Notes: generated from the sequence alone by a model not told the origin. A stretch of 64,000 nucleotides of DNA from Rhodobacterales bacterium (GCA_021155205.1 JAJNPS010000047.1:62001-126000), one strand, 5' to 3'. Shown: positions 52,750 to 63,716, counted from the stretch's first letter. A program made the numbers and translations.

Positions 52750-53571
52750 ATGTTCCGACCGCAGGTCAAAAGGACGCCCACACGTTCCGCCCTTGGAATG
52801 CTGGAGCTGATCTTCCACGCCGCCGTACGAAACGTGCGCAAGTCGCATGGCAACGCGGTGATCGGGCTGTTGCTGAACATTCTGCAGACGGTGCTGCTGA
52901 TCGCCATAATGTTCTTCGTGATGAACCTGCTGGGTGGCATCCGCAGCAAGGTGCGCGGCGACTTCATGCTGTTCGTGATGTCGGGCGTGTTCATGTTCAT
53001 GACCCACACCAAGGCTTTGGGTGCGGTCGCCGGGGCCGAAGGGCCGACTTCGGCGATCATGAAGCATTCGCCGATGAATTCGATCATCTCCATCGCCTCG
53101 GCTGCACTTGGGGCGCTGTACCTGCAGGTCCTGTCGGCGGCGTTCGTGCTGTACTTCTACCACGCGGCGATCACGCCGATCACCATCAATGAACCCATCG
53201 GCATGGTGGCGATGTTCCTGTTGTCCTGGGCATCGGGGGCGGCGATCGGCACGATCTTTCTGGCGATGAAGCCGTGGAACCCGCCGGTCGTGGGCATCCT
53301 GTCGATGGTCTACCAGCGCGCCAACATGATCGCCTCGGGCAAGATGCTGGTGGCCAATGCAACGCCGACGTCGATCCTGGCGATCTTTGACTGGAACCCG
53401 CTGTTTCACACGATCGACCAGGGGCGCGGGTTCATCTTCCTGAACTACCACCCGCGCTACAGCAACTGGGAATATCCCGTGGTGATCACCATCACCTGTC
53501 TGCTGGTCGGGCTGATGGGCGAATACTACACGCGCAAGCACGCCTCGATCAGCTGGGGCGCCGGGAAATAG
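52750..53571 (+). CDS. KpsM-like ABC-2 permease (polysaccharide export type), no partner ATPase nearby
   Basis: 273 residues from the ATG at 52750, with AAGGA eight bases upstream. Six membrane segments of the ABC-2 type are visible, e.g. VIGLLLNILQTVLLIAIMFFVMNLLGG, FMLFVMSGVFMFMTHTKALG and YPVVITITCLLVGLMGEYYTRK. The sequence resembles permeases that move polysaccharide or polyol-linked material. No ATP-binding subunit is adjacent; the neighbours are cysQ (divergent) and dnaK. It may use an ATPase encoded elsewhere. Confidence 0.8.
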   Translation: MFRPQVKRTPTRSALGMLELIFHAAVRNVRKSHGNAVIGLLLNILQTVLLIAIMFFVMNLLGGIRSKVRGDFMLFVMSGVFMFMTHTKALGAVAGAEGPTSAIMKHSPMNSIISIASAALGALYLQVLSAAFVLYFYHAAITPITINEPIGMVAMFLLSWASGAAIGTIFLAMKPWNPPVVGILSMVYQRANMIASGKMLVANATPTSILAIFDWNPLFHTIDQGRGFIFLNYHPRYSNWEYPVVITITCLLVGLMGEYYTRKHASISWGAGK

Positions 53572-53652
53572 CGTCCCTGCCGCAGCCTCGATGGTGTCGA
53601 AACCGATTTGCGACACGCCGAAAATTTGCGCCGGGCAAGTTGTGCGCAACGG

Positions 53653-53681
53653 TTGCAGGCCAGAACCTGCCTGCCTATATA
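53653..53681 (+). promoter_or_regulatory. Heat-shock (RpoH-type) promoter of dnaK
   Basis: GTTGCAG (TTGCAG at 53653-53658) and CCTATATA (TATATA at 53676-53681) are 17 bases apart. This resembles the alphaproteobacterial RpoH pattern CTTG-N17-18-C(C/T)TAT-N-T and would also suit sigma-70. It lies 113 bases before the dnaK start. No CIRCE element was found. Confidence 0.55.
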
Positions 53682-53793
53682 CCCGTTCACAAAGAGGCGA
53701 CCCGGCAGGGGCGCCCGTCCATCATTCGGGCAGGGGTGCCAAAGACTTCAGGGCCCCTGTCCGGACCATCGCCTGTAGAAAAGGGATAAAACT

Positions 53794-55704
53794 ATGGCCA
53801 AAGTCATCGGAATCGACCTCGGCACCACCAACTCCTGTGTCGCCATCATGGATGGTGCGCAGCCCCGGGTGATCGAGAATTCTGAAGGTGCCCGCACCAC
53901 CCCGTCCATCGTCGGGTTTACCGACAGCGAACGTCTGGTCGGCCAGCCGGCGAAACGGCAAGCCGTCACCAATGCCTCCAACACGATTTTTGCGGTCAAG
54001 CGCCTGATTGGCCGCCGCTTTGATGATCCGGTGATCACCAAAGATCAAAAGAACATGCCGTATAAAATCGTCAACGGCGGCAATGGCGACGCCTGGGTTG
54101 AGGCGCGGGGTGAGAAATACTCCCCCAGCCAGGTCAGCGCCTTCATCCTGCAAAAGATGAAGGAAACGGCCGAATCCTATCTGGGTGAAACTGTCACCCA
54201 GGCCGTGATCACCGTCCCCGCCTATTTCAACGACGCCCAGCGCCAGGCGACCAAGGATGCCGGCAAGATCGCGGGCCTTGAGGTGCTGCGCATCATCAAC
54301 GAACCGACCGCCGCCGCGCTGGCCTATGGCCTCGACAAGAAAGAGTCGAAGACCATCGCGGTCTATGACCTTGGCGGCGGCACGTTCGACATCACCATCC
54401 TGGAAATCGACGACGGCCTTTTCGAGGTGAAATCCACCAACGGGGACACCTTCCTTGGCGGTGAAGACTTTGACATGCGCATCGTCAACTACCTGGCGGA
54501 TGAGTTCAAAAAGGAACACGGCGTCGACCTCAGTCTCGACAAGATGGCCCTGCAGCGCCTGAAAGAGGCGGCGGAAAAGGCCAAGATCGAACTGTCGTCC
54601 TCCAGCCAGACCGACATCAACCAGCCCTTCATCTCGATGGACCGCAACACCGGGCAGCCCCTGCACCTGGTGATGAAGCTGACGCGGGCAAAGCTGGAAA
54701 ACCTGGTCGAGGACCTGATCAAAAAGTCGATCAAGCCCTGCCAGGCCGCACTGAAAGACGCCGGCGTGTCCAAAGAGGACATCGACGAGGTTGTCCTCGT
54801 CGGAGGCATGACCCGCATGCCCCGCGTTGTTGAGGAAGTGACCAAGTTCTTCGGCAAGGAACCCCACAAGGGTGTGAACCCGGACGAAGTCGTGGCGCTT
54901 GGTGCCGCGATCCAGGCCGGTGTGCTGCAGGGCGATGTCAAGGACGTGGTGCTGCTGGACGTGACCCCGCTGTCTCTGGGTATCGAAACCCTGGGCGGTG
55001 TGTTCACCCGCCTGATCGACCGCAACACCACCATCCCGACGAAAAAGTCGCAGGTGTTTTCCACCGCCGAGGACAACCAGAACGCGGTGACGATCCGCGT
55101 GTTCCAGGGTGAACGCGAAATGGCCGCGGACAACAAGATCCTTGGCCAGTTCAATCTTGAGCAGATCCCCCCCGCGCCGCGCGGCGTGCCGCAGATCGAG
55201 GTGACGTTCGACATCGACGCCAACGGCATCGTGTCGGTCGGCGCCAAGGACAAGGGCACCGGAAAGACGCAGCAGATCACCATCCAGGCCTCGGGAGGCC
55301 TGTCCGATGATGAAATCGAAAAGATGGTCAAGGACGCCGAAGCCAACGCCGAGTCCGACCGCGAACGCCGCGAACTGGTGGAAACCCGCAACCAGGGCGA
55401 AAGCCTGCTGCACTCCACCAAGAAGTCGCTGGCCGATCACGGCGACAAGGTCGACCCCTCGACCGTCGAGGCGATCGAGTTTGCGATGTCCCCGCTTGAA
55501 GACGCGCTGAAGGGCGAGGACACCGGCAAGATCCGCTCGGCCATCCAGAACCTGACCGAGGCGGCGATGAAACTGGGCGAGGCGATCTACAAGGCGTCGC
55601 AGTCCGAAGGCAGCGGCGGCGATGACGAAGATCGGGCGCGCCCGGTCGACGACGACATCGTCGATGCGGATTTCGAGGATCTGGGCAACAACAAGCGGAA
55701 GTAA
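53794..55704 (+). CDS. dnaK: Molecular chaperone DnaK (Hsp70)
   Basis: 636 residues, normal for the family. The ATPase domain shows [17 protein letters not shown], the phosphate loop [16 protein letters not shown] and [11 protein letters not shown]. The substrate-binding domain follows the linker ([19 protein letters not shown]), with a helical lid and the acidic end [15 protein letters not shown]. It folds and protects proteins with DnaJ and GrpE; grpE is not in this window. A strong hairpin lies between it and dnaJ. Confidence 0.98.
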   Translation: MAKVIGIDLGTTNSCVAIMDGAQPRVIENSEGARTTPSIVGFTDSERLVGQPAKRQAVTNASNTIFAVKRLIGRRFDDPVITKDQKNMPYKIVNGGNGDAWVEARGEKYSPSQVSAFILQKMKETAESYLGETVTQAVITVPAYFNDAQRQATKDAGKIAGLEVLRIINEPTAAALAYGLDKKESKTIAVYDLGGGTFDITILEIDDGLFEVKSTNGDTFLGGEDFDMRIVNYLADEFKKEHGVDLSLDKMALQRLKEAAEKAKIELSSSSQTDINQPFISMDRNTGQPLHLVMKLTRAKLENLVEDLIKKSIKPCQAALKDAGVSKEDIDEVVLVGGMTRMPRVVEEVTKFFGKEPHKGVNPDEVVALGAAIQAGVLQGDVKDVVLLDVTPLSLGIETLGGVFTRLIDRNTTIPTKKSQVFSTAEDNQNAVTIRVFQGEREMAADNKILGQFNLEQIPPAPRGVPQIEVTFDIDANGIVSVGAKDKGTGKTQQITIQASGGLSDDEIEKMVKDAEANAESDRERRELVETRNQGESLLHSTKKSLADHGDKVDPSTVEAIEFAMSPLEDALKGEDTGKIRSAIQNLTEAAMKLGEAIYKASQSEGSGGDDEDRARPVDDDIVDADFEDLGNNKRK

Positions 55705-55712
55705 CGCCGCAC

Positions 55713-55760
55713 GAACCGAAACAGGGGGCGGTCTGGTGACAGACCGCCCCCTCCCGGTTC
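55713..55760 (+). promoter_or_regulatory. Large hairpin between dnaK and dnaJ
   Basis: GGGGGCGGTCTG (55724-55735) pairs with CAGACCGCCCCC (55740-55751) across a four-base loop, extended by one A-T pair. An outer stem GAACCG/CGGTTC (55713-55718 and 55755-55760) brackets it. There is no T run, so it is more likely an mRNA processing or stability element, or a partial attenuator that lowers dnaJ relative to dnaK. It ends 18 bases before the dnaJ start. Confidence 0.7.
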
Positions 55761-55778
55761 CAGGGAAGGGGTTTTGCC

Positions 55779-56930
55779 GTGGCAAAACGCGACTATTACG
55801 ACATCCTGGGCGTGGCCCGCGGGGCCTCTGCGGAAGACCTGAAAAAGGCCTATCGCAACAAGGCCAAGGAACTTCACCCCGACCGAAACACCGCCGATCC
55901 GAATGCCGAAGCCCAGTTCAAGGAAGTGAACGAGGCCTATGATGTCCTGAAAGATGCCGACAAGAAGGCCGCCTATGATCGGTTCGGCCATGCGGCCTTT
56001 GAGGGTGGCAATGGCGGCGCGCGGCGCGGCGGGCAGGGCCAGGCCGGGCAGGGTGATTTCGCTTCCGCCTTTTCGGACGTGTTCGAGGATCTTTTCGGCG
56101 ACTTCATGGGTGGGCGCGGCGGCGGCGGGGCACGGTCACGCGTGCAGCGCGGGTCCGACCTGCGCTACAACATGCGCGTGTCGCTGGAAGAGGCGTTCTC
56201 CGGCGTGCAAAAGACCATCTCGGTGCCGACGCTGACCACCTGCGATGTCTGCAGCGGTTCGGGTGCCGAGGGCGGCGCGGAACCCGTCACCTGTCCGACC
56301 TGCTCGGGCATGGGTAAGGTCCGCGCGCAGCAGGGCTTTTTCACGGTTGAGCGCACCTGCCCGACCTGCAATGGCGCGGGCCAGACGATCAAGAACCCGT
56401 GCAAGAAATGCGGCGGGGCGGGGCGCGTCGAAAAGGAACGCAGCCTGTCGGTGAACATCCCTGCAGGGGTCGAAACCGGCACCCGCATCCGACTGGCACA
56501 AGAGGGCGAGGCCGGTTTGCGCGGCGGGCCGAACGGCGACCTTTACATCTTCATCGAGGTCAAGGACCACGCGATCTTTCAGCGCGACGGGCTGCATCTT
56601 TTCTGCCAGGTGCCGATTTCCTTTGCGACGGCGGCCTTGGGTGGCGAGGTTGACGTCCCAACGATCGACGGCGGCAAAAGCCGCGTCCGCGTGCAGCCCG
56701 GCAGCCAAACCGGCAAGCAGATGCGCCTGCGCATGAAGGGCATGCCTGCCCTGCGCGGCGGCGGGGCGGGCGACATGGTGATCGAACTGGCGGTGGAAAC
56801 CCCCGTCAACCTGACCAGCCGCCAGAAGGAACTGCTGCGCGAGTTCGAAAAGCTGTCCGAGGAGAACAACCCCGAGGGCGAAAGCTTTTTCTCCAAGGTC
56901 AAGGGATTCTGGGACGGCAAAAAGGGCTGA
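55779..56930 (+). CDS. dnaJ: Co-chaperone DnaJ (Hsp40)
   Basis: 383 residues; GTG start with GGGAAGGGG upstream. The J domain (1-70) carries the HPD motif (KELHPDRNT) that stimulates DnaK ATPase. A Gly-rich segment follows, then four zinc-binding repeats ([32 protein letters not shown]) and the C-terminal substrate-binding domain. It is cotranscribed with dnaK and followed by a terminator. Confidence 0.98.
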   Translation: MAKRDYYDILGVARGASAEDLKKAYRNKAKELHPDRNTADPNAEAQFKEVNEAYDVLKDADKKAAYDRFGHAAFEGGNGGARRGGQGQAGQGDFASAFSDVFEDLFGDFMGGRGGGGARSRVQRGSDLRYNMRVSLEEAFSGVQKTISVPTLTTCDVCSGSGAEGGAEPVTCPTCSGMGKVRAQQGFFTVERTCPTCNGAGQTIKNPCKKCGGAGRVEKERSLSVNIPAGVETGTRIRLAQEGEAGLRGGPNGDLYIFIEVKDHAIFQRDGLHLFCQVPISFATAALGGEVDVPTIDGGKSRVRVQPGSQTGKQMRLRMKGMPALRGGGAGDMVIELAVETPVNLTSRQKELLREFEKLSEENNPEGESFFSKVKGFWDGKKG

Positions 56931-56962
56931 TCGCTTTTCCCATCAGGTCGCGATCCCTTCCC

Positions 56963-56995
56963 AAACCGCCGGCATCCTGCCCGGCGGTTTTTTTC
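56963..56995 (+). terminator. Rho-independent terminator of dnaK-dnaJ
   Basis: AAACCGCCGG (56963-56972) pairs with CCGGCGGTTT (56981-56990) across an eight-base loop, and the T run continues for several bases. It lies 32 bases after the dnaJ stop. Confidence 0.92.
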
Positions 56996-57140
56996 ATGTT
57001 CGATGGCCGACTTTCCGTCTGATGACTTTCTGGGCTGTCCTGACGGATGCCCGACAGATGTCCACACTTGTCATACGCGTTTCTCAGGCGGTTCGCGCCC
57101 GTTAACCCGGCCTTTACCATTCCGGTGCCACCCTTTGCGC

Positions 57141-57908
57141 ATGGCGCAGCACGGTTTCCATGATGGGTCCTTCCCCCTCTTTGCCCCTGCCGGGCAGGGT
57201 GACGAGGCGCGGGGCGAACCTCTTGCCGGGCGGCTTCCGTCCTATATCTTCGACCATCGCAAACGCCTGCGCGACAGGTTCCTGCAAGGTGGTGCGGCGG
57301 CGATGCCAGACTATGAAATGCTGGAACTGGTGCTGTTCCGGGCCATTCCGCGCCAGGATGTCAAACCCCTGGCGCGCCTATTGATCGACACGTTCGGTGA
57401 CTTCAACCGCGTGATCAGCGCCAGCCCCCCCCGGCTTGCCACGGTGAAGGGCGTGGGCGAGGCGGTGATCCTGGAACTGAAGATCGTCGAGGCAGCGGCC
57501 CAGCGGATGATGCGTGGCAAAGTCATCAACCGTCCCGTCCTGTCATCCTGGGATACCCTGCTGGACTATTGCCACACCGCGATGGCGCACCGCGAAACCG
57601 AACAGTTCCGCATCCTGTTCCTGGACCGCAAGAACGTTCTGATCGCGGATGAGGAACAGGCGCGCGGCACCGTCGATCATGTTCCCGTCTACCCGCGCGA
57701 GGTGGTGAAACGCGCGCTGGAACTGAACGCTAGTGCTTTGATTCTGGTTCATAATCATCCATCCGGTGATCCGACGCCCTCCGCTGCAGACATCACCGTC
57801 ACGCATCAGGTCAAGGACGCGGCTGAGGTCCTGGGGCTGGTCTTGCACGATCATCTGATCATCGGCAAATCGCGCGAGGTCAGTTTTCGCGCGCTGGGGT
57901 ATCTGTAG
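57141..57908 (+). CDS. radC: RadC/YeeS-type JAB-domain protein
   Basis: 255 residues from the ATG at 57141; the frame extends upstream to 57003 but the extra text is not family-like. The N-terminal helix-hairpin-helix part (YIFDHRKRLRDRFLQGG, VKGVGEAVILELKIVEAA) precedes a JAB/MPN domain with the metal site ASALILVHNHPSGDPTPSAADI. The family was named for DNA repair, but its true role is unresolved. It lies just after the dnaJ terminator and ends nine bases from the convergent PstS-OmpA gene. Confidence 0.93.
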   Translation: MAQHGFHDGSFPLFAPAGQGDEARGEPLAGRLPSYIFDHRKRLRDRFLQGGAAAMPDYEMLELVLFRAIPRQDVKPLARLLIDTFGDFNRVISASPPRLATVKGVGEAVILELKIVEAAAQRMMRGKVINRPVLSSWDTLLDYCHTAMAHRETEQFRILFLDRKNVLIADEEQARGTVDHVPVYPREVVKRALELNASALILVHNHPSGDPTPSAADITVTHQVKDAAEVLGLVLHDHLIIGKSREVSFRALGYL

Positions 57909-57917
57909 CGCGGCCTT

Positions 57918-59447
57918 TCAGGGAACCGGGGCAACAGGCTGCGGCGGGGACGGGACGGCCATCGCGGGAGCAACCCAAAGTTCCACCCGGCGGTTCAGCC
58001 TTTGGCCCGCCTCGGTCGCATCGCAGGCCATGGGCAAGGCCTCGCCGAAACCGGCCACCTGCGGCAACCGGTCGGGCGCGAGGTCCGGGGCCACGGCCTT
58101 CAGCGCGTCCAGCACCCTTTGGGCGCGATCCAGCGACAGCGCCCGGTTATCGACAGCGGAGCCGGAGCCATCGGAAAAACCTACCAGCGTCAGGCGTTCG
58201 CGCGCAAAATTTCCCGCACCAATCAGCCGCGCCAGATCGTCGAGGTTTTCGCGTGACGCTGCGTCAAGGTCGGCTGCGCCCTCCTCGAACCGAAAGGTCA
58301 GCGACAGCCGGTCGGCGCCGGTCATGGCCGCGACCAGCGCCTGCAGATCCTCCAGCCCGACCTCGGACCCCGCAGCCCGGATCGCGTTGATCAGCCGCAG
58401 TCCGTCATCGGTCAGCGGATGACGCTGGATACCCCTGCCGACATAGCCCCGACTTGCCACCGCCCGATCGCCGGACGGAGTGGACAGAAACTCCAGAAAC
58501 TCGCGCGCAATCAGCGGCAGGCGCCGCGGCGGGATCAGCAAAAGCGTTGGAAATGCAAAGGGATAATCATCAGCCCGGATGGCCGCCGGGTCGGGCGACA
58601 GGGCGAACCCGCAACTGTCGGTCAGCGGCAGCGCGCGCGCCGTGCCCTGCGCGGATTTTCCGGTCAAGGCCAGCGCCCATGGATCGCGGGCGACCGCCAG
58701 CGCAAGCGATGCCGGGTCGGGATGCCAGACCGCCGCAATGGTTGGCTGGCCAAGCCGCGCCTCGATCATCCGGGCAAGTTCACCGCCCGGGCCGACCGCA
58801 TGCAGCACAATCGGCATATCGGGGCCGCCGACCTCGTTCCAGTTGGAAATCTGTCCCGTCAGCGCGCGGGCAAGGTCTGCCGTGGACAGGCGCGGCGTGG
58901 GGTTGTCGGGGGCGGCAACCGGGACCAGCGCGTCAAGTGCCAGGACGCGGGCCGGAAAACCGGGATCGGCCTGCATCGTGACCACCAGTTCTGCCTCGCC
59001 CATGGCGATCAGGCGGCGCGACTGGGCGGCATCCAGCGGGGCAAAGGTCACGTCTGCCAGGGTCTGACCTGTTGCCGGATCCCTCAGGATGGCGCCCGCC
59101 ACCTGACCGTCAGTCGGCGCATAGGCGTATCCCCGTTCTGCCGCAAAGGCGCGGAACAGGGCCAGCACCAGCGCCCCCCCGGCACCGGCATCGCCGACGA
59201 TACGGATGCGCGCGCGCGGGGCGGTCAGGTCCGGGCAGCCGGGGCCGTCGCAGATCACGCCCTGTCCATCGACGGTCAGCGTCCCATAGACCGTCTTCAT
59301 GGTGTAGAATTCGCCGTCATAGCCCTGCAGGCTGCCGGTGATGGCCAGCGCCCCGTCACGAGCCGTCAGCGTGATGTCCTGCGCGGTTGCCGCAACCGTG
59401 GTCAGGCCAAGGACGACCCCCGCCACGCACGCCGTCCATGATGCCAT
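57918..59447 (-). CDS. PstS-like substrate-binding domain fused to OmpA C-terminal domain
   Basis: 509 residues. A signal peptide (ACVAGVVLGLTTVAATAQD) leads to a type II periplasmic-binding domain resembling PstS (TADLARALTGQISNWNEVGGPDMPIVLHAV and related text, about 75-345). Residues 390-495 form an OmpA-like peptidoglycan-binding domain with LTFRFEEGAADLDAASRENLDDLARLI, LTLVGFSDGSGSAVDNRALSLDRAQRVLDAL and AGQRLNRRVELWV. The fusion would fix a solute-binding domain to the cell wall. No phosphate transport genes are near. It lies 19 bases after an uncharacterised exported protein and is probably cotranscribed with it. Confidence 0.85.
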   Translation of the reverse strand: MASWTACVAGVVLGLTTVAATAQDITLTARDGALAITGSLQGYDGEFYTMKTVYGTLTVDGQGVICDGPGCPDLTAPRARIRIVGDAGAGGALVLALFRAFAAERGYAYAPTDGQVAGAILRDPATGQTLADVTFAPLDAAQSRRLIAMGEAELVVTMQADPGFPARVLALDALVPVAAPDNPTPRLSTADLARALTGQISNWNEVGGPDMPIVLHAVGPGGELARMIEARLGQPTIAAVWHPDPASLALAVARDPWALALTGKSAQGTARALPLTDSCGFALSPDPAAIRADDYPFAFPTLLLIPPRRLPLIAREFLEFLSTPSGDRAVASRGYVGRGIQRHPLTDDGLRLINAIRAAGSEVGLEDLQALVAAMTGADRLSLTFRFEEGAADLDAASRENLDDLARLIGAGNFARERLTLVGFSDGSGSAVDNRALSLDRAQRVLDALKAVAPDLAPDRLPQVAGFGEALPMACDATEAGQRLNRRVELWVAPAMAVPSPPQPVAPVP

Positions 59448-59466
59448 TTGCCCATCCGCAGGGCGA

Positions 59467-60624
59467 TCAGTTCGCCACCGCGAGTGTCAGGTCCTGCACC
59501 GGATTTTTCAACACCAGAATGTCCCCGAGAGCCGTACAGTCGGGCATCGCAAGCATAAGGTCGCTGACATCAGATTTGCCGCCATCGCTGGTGATCACCT
59601 CGCCCAGCAGTTCGCGGCCACAGGTGCCGGACGTCACTTGCGCCTCGATTGACACCTCGACCGGGCCAAGGCTTCCGGCGGGATAGGTATAGACTTCGGC
59701 CAGCATCGCAGGCGTCGCCTCGGCATCGCCAAGGATCATCAGGTACCCGCTATCGGCAGTGCCGGTCAGGGGCAGCTTGCCGGGATTGGCGGCCGAGATA
59801 TGGCCAGCGCCACCATAGCCCGATCCGCCTTCAAAGGCATTCACGCCGAATGTGTCGCGGTCCATCCACTGTACGGCAAAGCGGCGCAGCTTTGCCAGGT
59901 CGGGAACCGCAACGGTGCCGTTGATGACAGACCCGTCGGCAAAGCGCAGGGACACCTCCCCAGCCGCATCAAGTGCAGGTATCTTGAGGAACACGGACCC
60001 CTGCGCTGTGGTCCGCGTCGTGATCGCCAGCGGCCCATGGCGCAGCACCAGCCGTTCGCCGGGACGGCAGGGCGACATCAGGCTGACTTCGATGATGGCA
60101 TCGGCGACCACCGACAGGTCCATCGCGTTTTCGCAGTTCTGTTGTGGCTGAAGCAGGACTTCCATCGCCTTGGGAACGATCGACGGCTCCGGTGCCGTGG
60201 TGGTGATGATCTGGGGCGCGGGCGCGACCGGCGGGGACGGTGCCTCGGTCGCGGTGGGCGACGCGGTGGCCAGACGGGCGGCAGGCGGACTTGCGGGTGA
60301 CGTGATCGTCGGTGTCCTGCCGGCCATCATCGGTCTGGGCAGACTGTCCGGCGTCTTTTCAGCCGAGGCTGGCGCCACCATGGCGGGTTTGTCCGCCATC
60401 ATGGCCTTGTCATCCTCTGGCGCGGCGACGGGTGTCCGCAGCGACGGCGCAACCGCCGCCTCGGGTCCGGCGGCAACGGGGACGATGATCTTTGGATCGG
60501 TCGCGGGTGCCGATGTGACCGCCCTGGGCGCCCCGGTTTCCGCCATCGTCTGGACGACGTGGCCCAGCAGGATCGCGACCGCAAGCACGGAAACAGCCCG
60601 TGCCAATCTGCGCTTAATGTCCAT
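59467..60624 (-). CDS. Exported proline-rich protein of unknown function
   Basis: 385 residues. An uncleaved anchor or signal (RRLARAVSVLAVAILLGHVVQTMAE) is followed by about 120 residues rich in Pro, Ala and Thr, a likely cell-wall-spanning linker. The C-terminal 230 residues form a compact beta-rich domain with paired cysteines (QNCENAMDL, SPCRPGER, GTCGREL, PDCTALG), the pattern of a disulfide-bonded periplasmic domain. I do not recognise the family. The next gene on the strand encodes a PstS-OmpA fusion and the upstream gene is secA. Confidence 0.8.
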   Translation of the reverse strand: MDIKRRLARAVSVLAVAILLGHVVQTMAETGAPRAVTSAPATDPKIIVPVAAGPEAAVAPSLRTPVAAPEDDKAMMADKPAMVAPASAEKTPDSLPRPMMAGRTPTITSPASPPAARLATASPTATEAPSPPVAPAPQIITTTAPEPSIVPKAMEVLLQPQQNCENAMDLSVVADAIIEVSLMSPCRPGERLVLRHGPLAITTRTTAQGSVFLKIPALDAAGEVSLRFADGSVINGTVAVPDLAKLRRFAVQWMDRDTFGVNAFEGGSGYGGAGHISAANPGKLPLTGTADSGYLMILGDAEATPAMLAEVYTYPAGSLGPVEVSIEAQVTSGTCGRELLGEVITSDGGKSDVSDLMLAMPDCTALGDILVLKNPVQDLTLAVAN

Positions 60625-60780
60625 GATTCACGTCTTCCCCAAGCGTTCTTGAGAACTGCGTTAGGCGCGAAAGAGGGCGAAGGCGTGGCAAATCGAGGGA
60701 ATGATTCCAGCGTGATCACGCCAAAGGGCGGACCACGGCCGCCTTGTTTCAGTCCATTTCAATCCACGGTTGCAACGTGA

Positions 60781-63531
60781 TCATGCCAGCTTGCCGTGGC
60801 AGTGCTTGAACTTGTTGCCGGACCCGCAGGGACAAGAATCGTTTCTGCCGGGGTTGCCCCAGGTGGCGGGGTCGGCCTCGTCAAAGCCCGCCAGCCGGGC
60901 CACGGGCGCAGCGTTCTCGGACGCGGAGACGGAGGCGTCCGCCATCTCGGGGGTGCGCGCGGGGGCCGGGGTCGCAGCCATTGCGATCGGGGCGGCGGCC
61001 TGCTGCTGCGCCAAAAGCTGCGCCATCATCGCCTGCTGTTCTTCCTGCGTCAGCGGGCGGATGCGGGACAGTTGCTCGGTCACTTGCAGGCGCAGGCTGT
61101 TCAGCATGGATTCGAACAACTGGAACGCCTCGGTCTTGTACTCGTTCAGGGGATCGCGCTGCGCATAGCCGCGGAAGCCCACGACAGACCGCAAATGTTC
61201 CAGCCGCAGCAGGTGTTCGCGCCATTTGCCGTCGATGGTCTGCAACAGGATCTGCTTTTCGATGTTTTCCATCGACGCCTTGCCAAAGGCCTCAAGCTTG
61301 CCAGCCATCAGCGTATTCGACGCCTCGGCGATGCGTTCGCGCACGATGTCCTGATCGACGCCCTCTTCTGCGGCCCAGTCCGGGATTGCCAGGTCCAGCG
61401 ACAGCTTTTCCAGCACCGCTGCCTTCAGCCCCGGCGCGTCCCACTGGTCGGGATAGGATTTCGGAGGCATGAACTGGTCAACGAGATCCTCAATCACCTG
61501 CAGGCGCATGTCCTCGGCGATTTCAGTGACATCTTCGGCTTCCATGATTTCCAGGCGCTGGCCAAAGATCGCCTTGCGCTGGTCATTCATCACGTCGTCA
61601 AACTTCAAAAGCTGCTTGCGGATGTCGAAATTGCGGCCTTCGACCTTGGCTTGTGCCTTTTCAAGACTTTTGTTGACCCAGGGGTGAACGATGGCCTCGC
61701 CTTCTTTCATCCCCAATTTCGACAGAACCGAATCAAGCCGCTCCGACCCAAAAATGCGCATCAGGTCGTCTTCGAGGCTGAGAAAGAACGACGACCGGCC
61801 CGGGTCGCCCTGACGGCCCGAACGGCCGCGCAACTGGTTGTCGATGCGGCGGGACTCATGCCGTTCGGTGGCCAGCACGAACAGGCCCCCAGCGGCGATT
61901 ACCTTGGCCTTTTCATCCGCATGTTCCGCCTCAATGCGGGCGCGCACCTCATCCGGGTGCAGGTGCGGATCCGCAGCGAGCGCCTCCAGCACCTTCATTT
62001 CCACATTGCCGCCAAGCTGGATGTCCGTCCCGCGTCCGGCCATGTTGGTGGCGATGGTGACGGCGCCGAACTTGCCGGCATCGGCGACGATCTGCGCCTC
62101 TTGCTCATGCTGGCGGGCGTTCAGGACATTGTGAGCGATGCCTTCTTTCTTCAGCAGTTCCGACAGCTGTTCGGATTTCTCGATCGAGGTGGTGCCGACA
62201 AGGATCGGCTGGCCCTTGGCGGTCGCCTCCTTGATCGATGCGATGATGCCGTCATACTTCTCACGCGCTGATCGGTAGACCTGATCGTGTTCATCGACGC
62301 GGGCGACGGGGCGGTTGGTCGGAACCTCGACCACGCCAAGACCATAGATCTGCATGAATTCCTCCGCCTCGGTCGAGGCGGTGCCGGTCATGCCGGCCAG
62401 CTTGTCATAGAGACGGAAATAGTTCTGGAACGTCACCGAGGCCAGCGTCACGTTCTCGGGCTGGATCGCCACGTTTTCCTTGGCCTCGATGGCCTGGTGC
62501 AGGCCGTCCGACAGCCGACGCCCGCGCATCATGCGGCCGGTAAATTCGTCGATCAGCATGATCTGGCCGTCGCGCACGATGTAATGCTGATCCTTGTGAT
62601 ACAGCTTGTGCGCGCGCAGGGCTTGCGTCACGTGATGGACGATGGTGGTCGATTCCGGATCGTACAGGCTTTGGTCCTGCGGCAGGATGCCCGCCTCAAG
62701 CAGCCGCTTTTCGATGATCTCGTTACCTTCGTCGGTATAGGTCACGTTGCGGGTCTTTTCGTCCAGCTTGTAATCCGCATCCGTCAGCGTCGGGATCAGG
62801 GCATCAACCTTGATATAGAGGTCGCTGCGATCCTGGCTGGGACCGGAGATGATCAGCGGCGTCCGCGCCTCGTCGATCAGGATGCTGTCCACCTCGTCCA
62901 CGATGGCAAAGTTGTGCCCCCGCTGCGCCATGTCGCCGATGGCGTTCTTCATGTTGTCGCGCAGGTAGTCAAAGCCCAGTTCGTTGTTGGTCGCATAGGT
63001 GATGTCGGCGTTATAGGCAGCCTTCTTGTCGGCATCGTTCTGGAACGGCACGACGACACCCGTAGTCATGCCAAGGGCAGCAAAAACCTTGCCCATCCAT
63101 TCGGCGTCCCGCTTGGCAAGGTAGTCGTTCACGGTGACAATATGCACGCCCTTGCCCGCCAGCGCGTTCAGATAGGCCGGAAAGGTCGCAACAAGGGTCT
63201 TGCCCTCGCCCGTCTTCATTTCGGCGATGTTGCCTTGGTGCAGGAAGATGCCGCCTTTCAGCTGTACGTCAAAGGCGCGCAGGCCCAGCGACCGGCGCGC
63301 ACCTTCGCGGCAATTGGCAAAGGCTTCGGGCAGGATGTCGTCGAGGCTTTCGCCGTTTTCCTGCACCCGGCGCTTGAACTCGGCGGTCTTGGCGATCAGC
63401 CCCTCGTCGCTCAGGGCGGAAAATTCCGGCTCCAGCGCGTTTATTCTGGCGACCAGCGGGCGCACCGCCTTGACCTTGCGGTCATTGGCAGAGCCGAACA
63501 CTTTACGGGCCAAGGCCCCAAAACCCAACAT
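60781..63531 (-). CDS. secA: Preprotein translocase ATPase SecA
   Basis: 916 residues. SecA drives unfolded proteins through SecYEG. Motor-domain motifs: Walker [42 protein letters not shown] and the second half with [13 protein letters not shown] and [19 protein letters not shown]. The linker near the end is Ala/Pro-rich, and the C-terminal SecB/lipid-binding zinc motif is intact ([13 protein letters not shown]). The upstream gene is divergent. Confidence 0.98.
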   Translation of the reverse strand: MLGFGALARKVFGSANDRKVKAVRPLVARINALEPEFSALSDEGLIAKTAEFKRRVQENGESLDDILPEAFANCREGARRSLGLRAFDVQLKGGIFLHQGNIAEMKTGEGKTLVATFPAYLNALAGKGVHIVTVNDYLAKRDAEWMGKVFAALGMTTGVVVPFQNDADKKAAYNADITYATNNELGFDYLRDNMKNAIGDMAQRGHNFAIVDEVDSILIDEARTPLIISGPSQDRSDLYIKVDALIPTLTDADYKLDEKTRNVTYTDEGNEIIEKRLLEAGILPQDQSLYDPESTTIVHHVTQALRAHKLYHKDQHYIVRDGQIMLIDEFTGRMMRGRRLSDGLHQAIEAKENVAIQPENVTLASVTFQNYFRLYDKLAGMTGTASTEAEEFMQIYGLGVVEVPTNRPVARVDEHDQVYRSAREKYDGIIASIKEATAKGQPILVGTTSIEKSEQLSELLKKEGIAHNVLNARQHEQEAQIVADAGKFGAVTIATNMAGRGTDIQLGGNVEMKVLEALAADPHLHPDEVRARIEAEHADEKAKVIAAGGLFVLATERHESRRIDNQLRGRSGRQGDPGRSSFFLSLEDDLMRIFGSERLDSVLSKLGMKEGEAIVHPWVNKSLEKAQAKVEGRNFDIRKQLLKFDDVMNDQRKAIFGQRLEIMEAEDVTEIAEDMRLQVIEDLVDQFMPPKSYPDQWDAPGLKAAVLEKLSLDLAIPDWAAEEGVDQDIVRERIAEASNTLMAGKLEAFGKASMENIEKQILLQTIDGKWREHLLRLEHLRSVVGFRGYAQRDPLNEYKTEAFQLFESMLNSLRLQVTEQLSRIRPLTQEEQQAMMAQLLAQQQAAAPIAMAATPAPARTPEMADASVSASENAAPVARLAGFDEADPATWGNPGRNDSCPCGSGNKFKHCHGKLA

Positions 63532-63716
63532 GCTATCCCCGCATGGTCGTTGATGAACAGATCGTGTGGCCCCATGGACTTGCCCGGCCCCGCCGCCTTC
63601 CCTAGAAGAGCAGTGAAGGCCTCGTCATGCCCCGCTCACGCGACTGTCGCGATTTAGGGGTTGAGACGGGCTTAGTCAACGCCGCGCGGGCGCGGAACGA
63701 TCAGGAGCATGTGAGA

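Noticed and set aside
63660..63680. Operator in the secA/parvulin divergent region
   Set aside because: GTTGA and TCAAC arms are only five bases and 11 apart; too weak to call without comparison to relatives.
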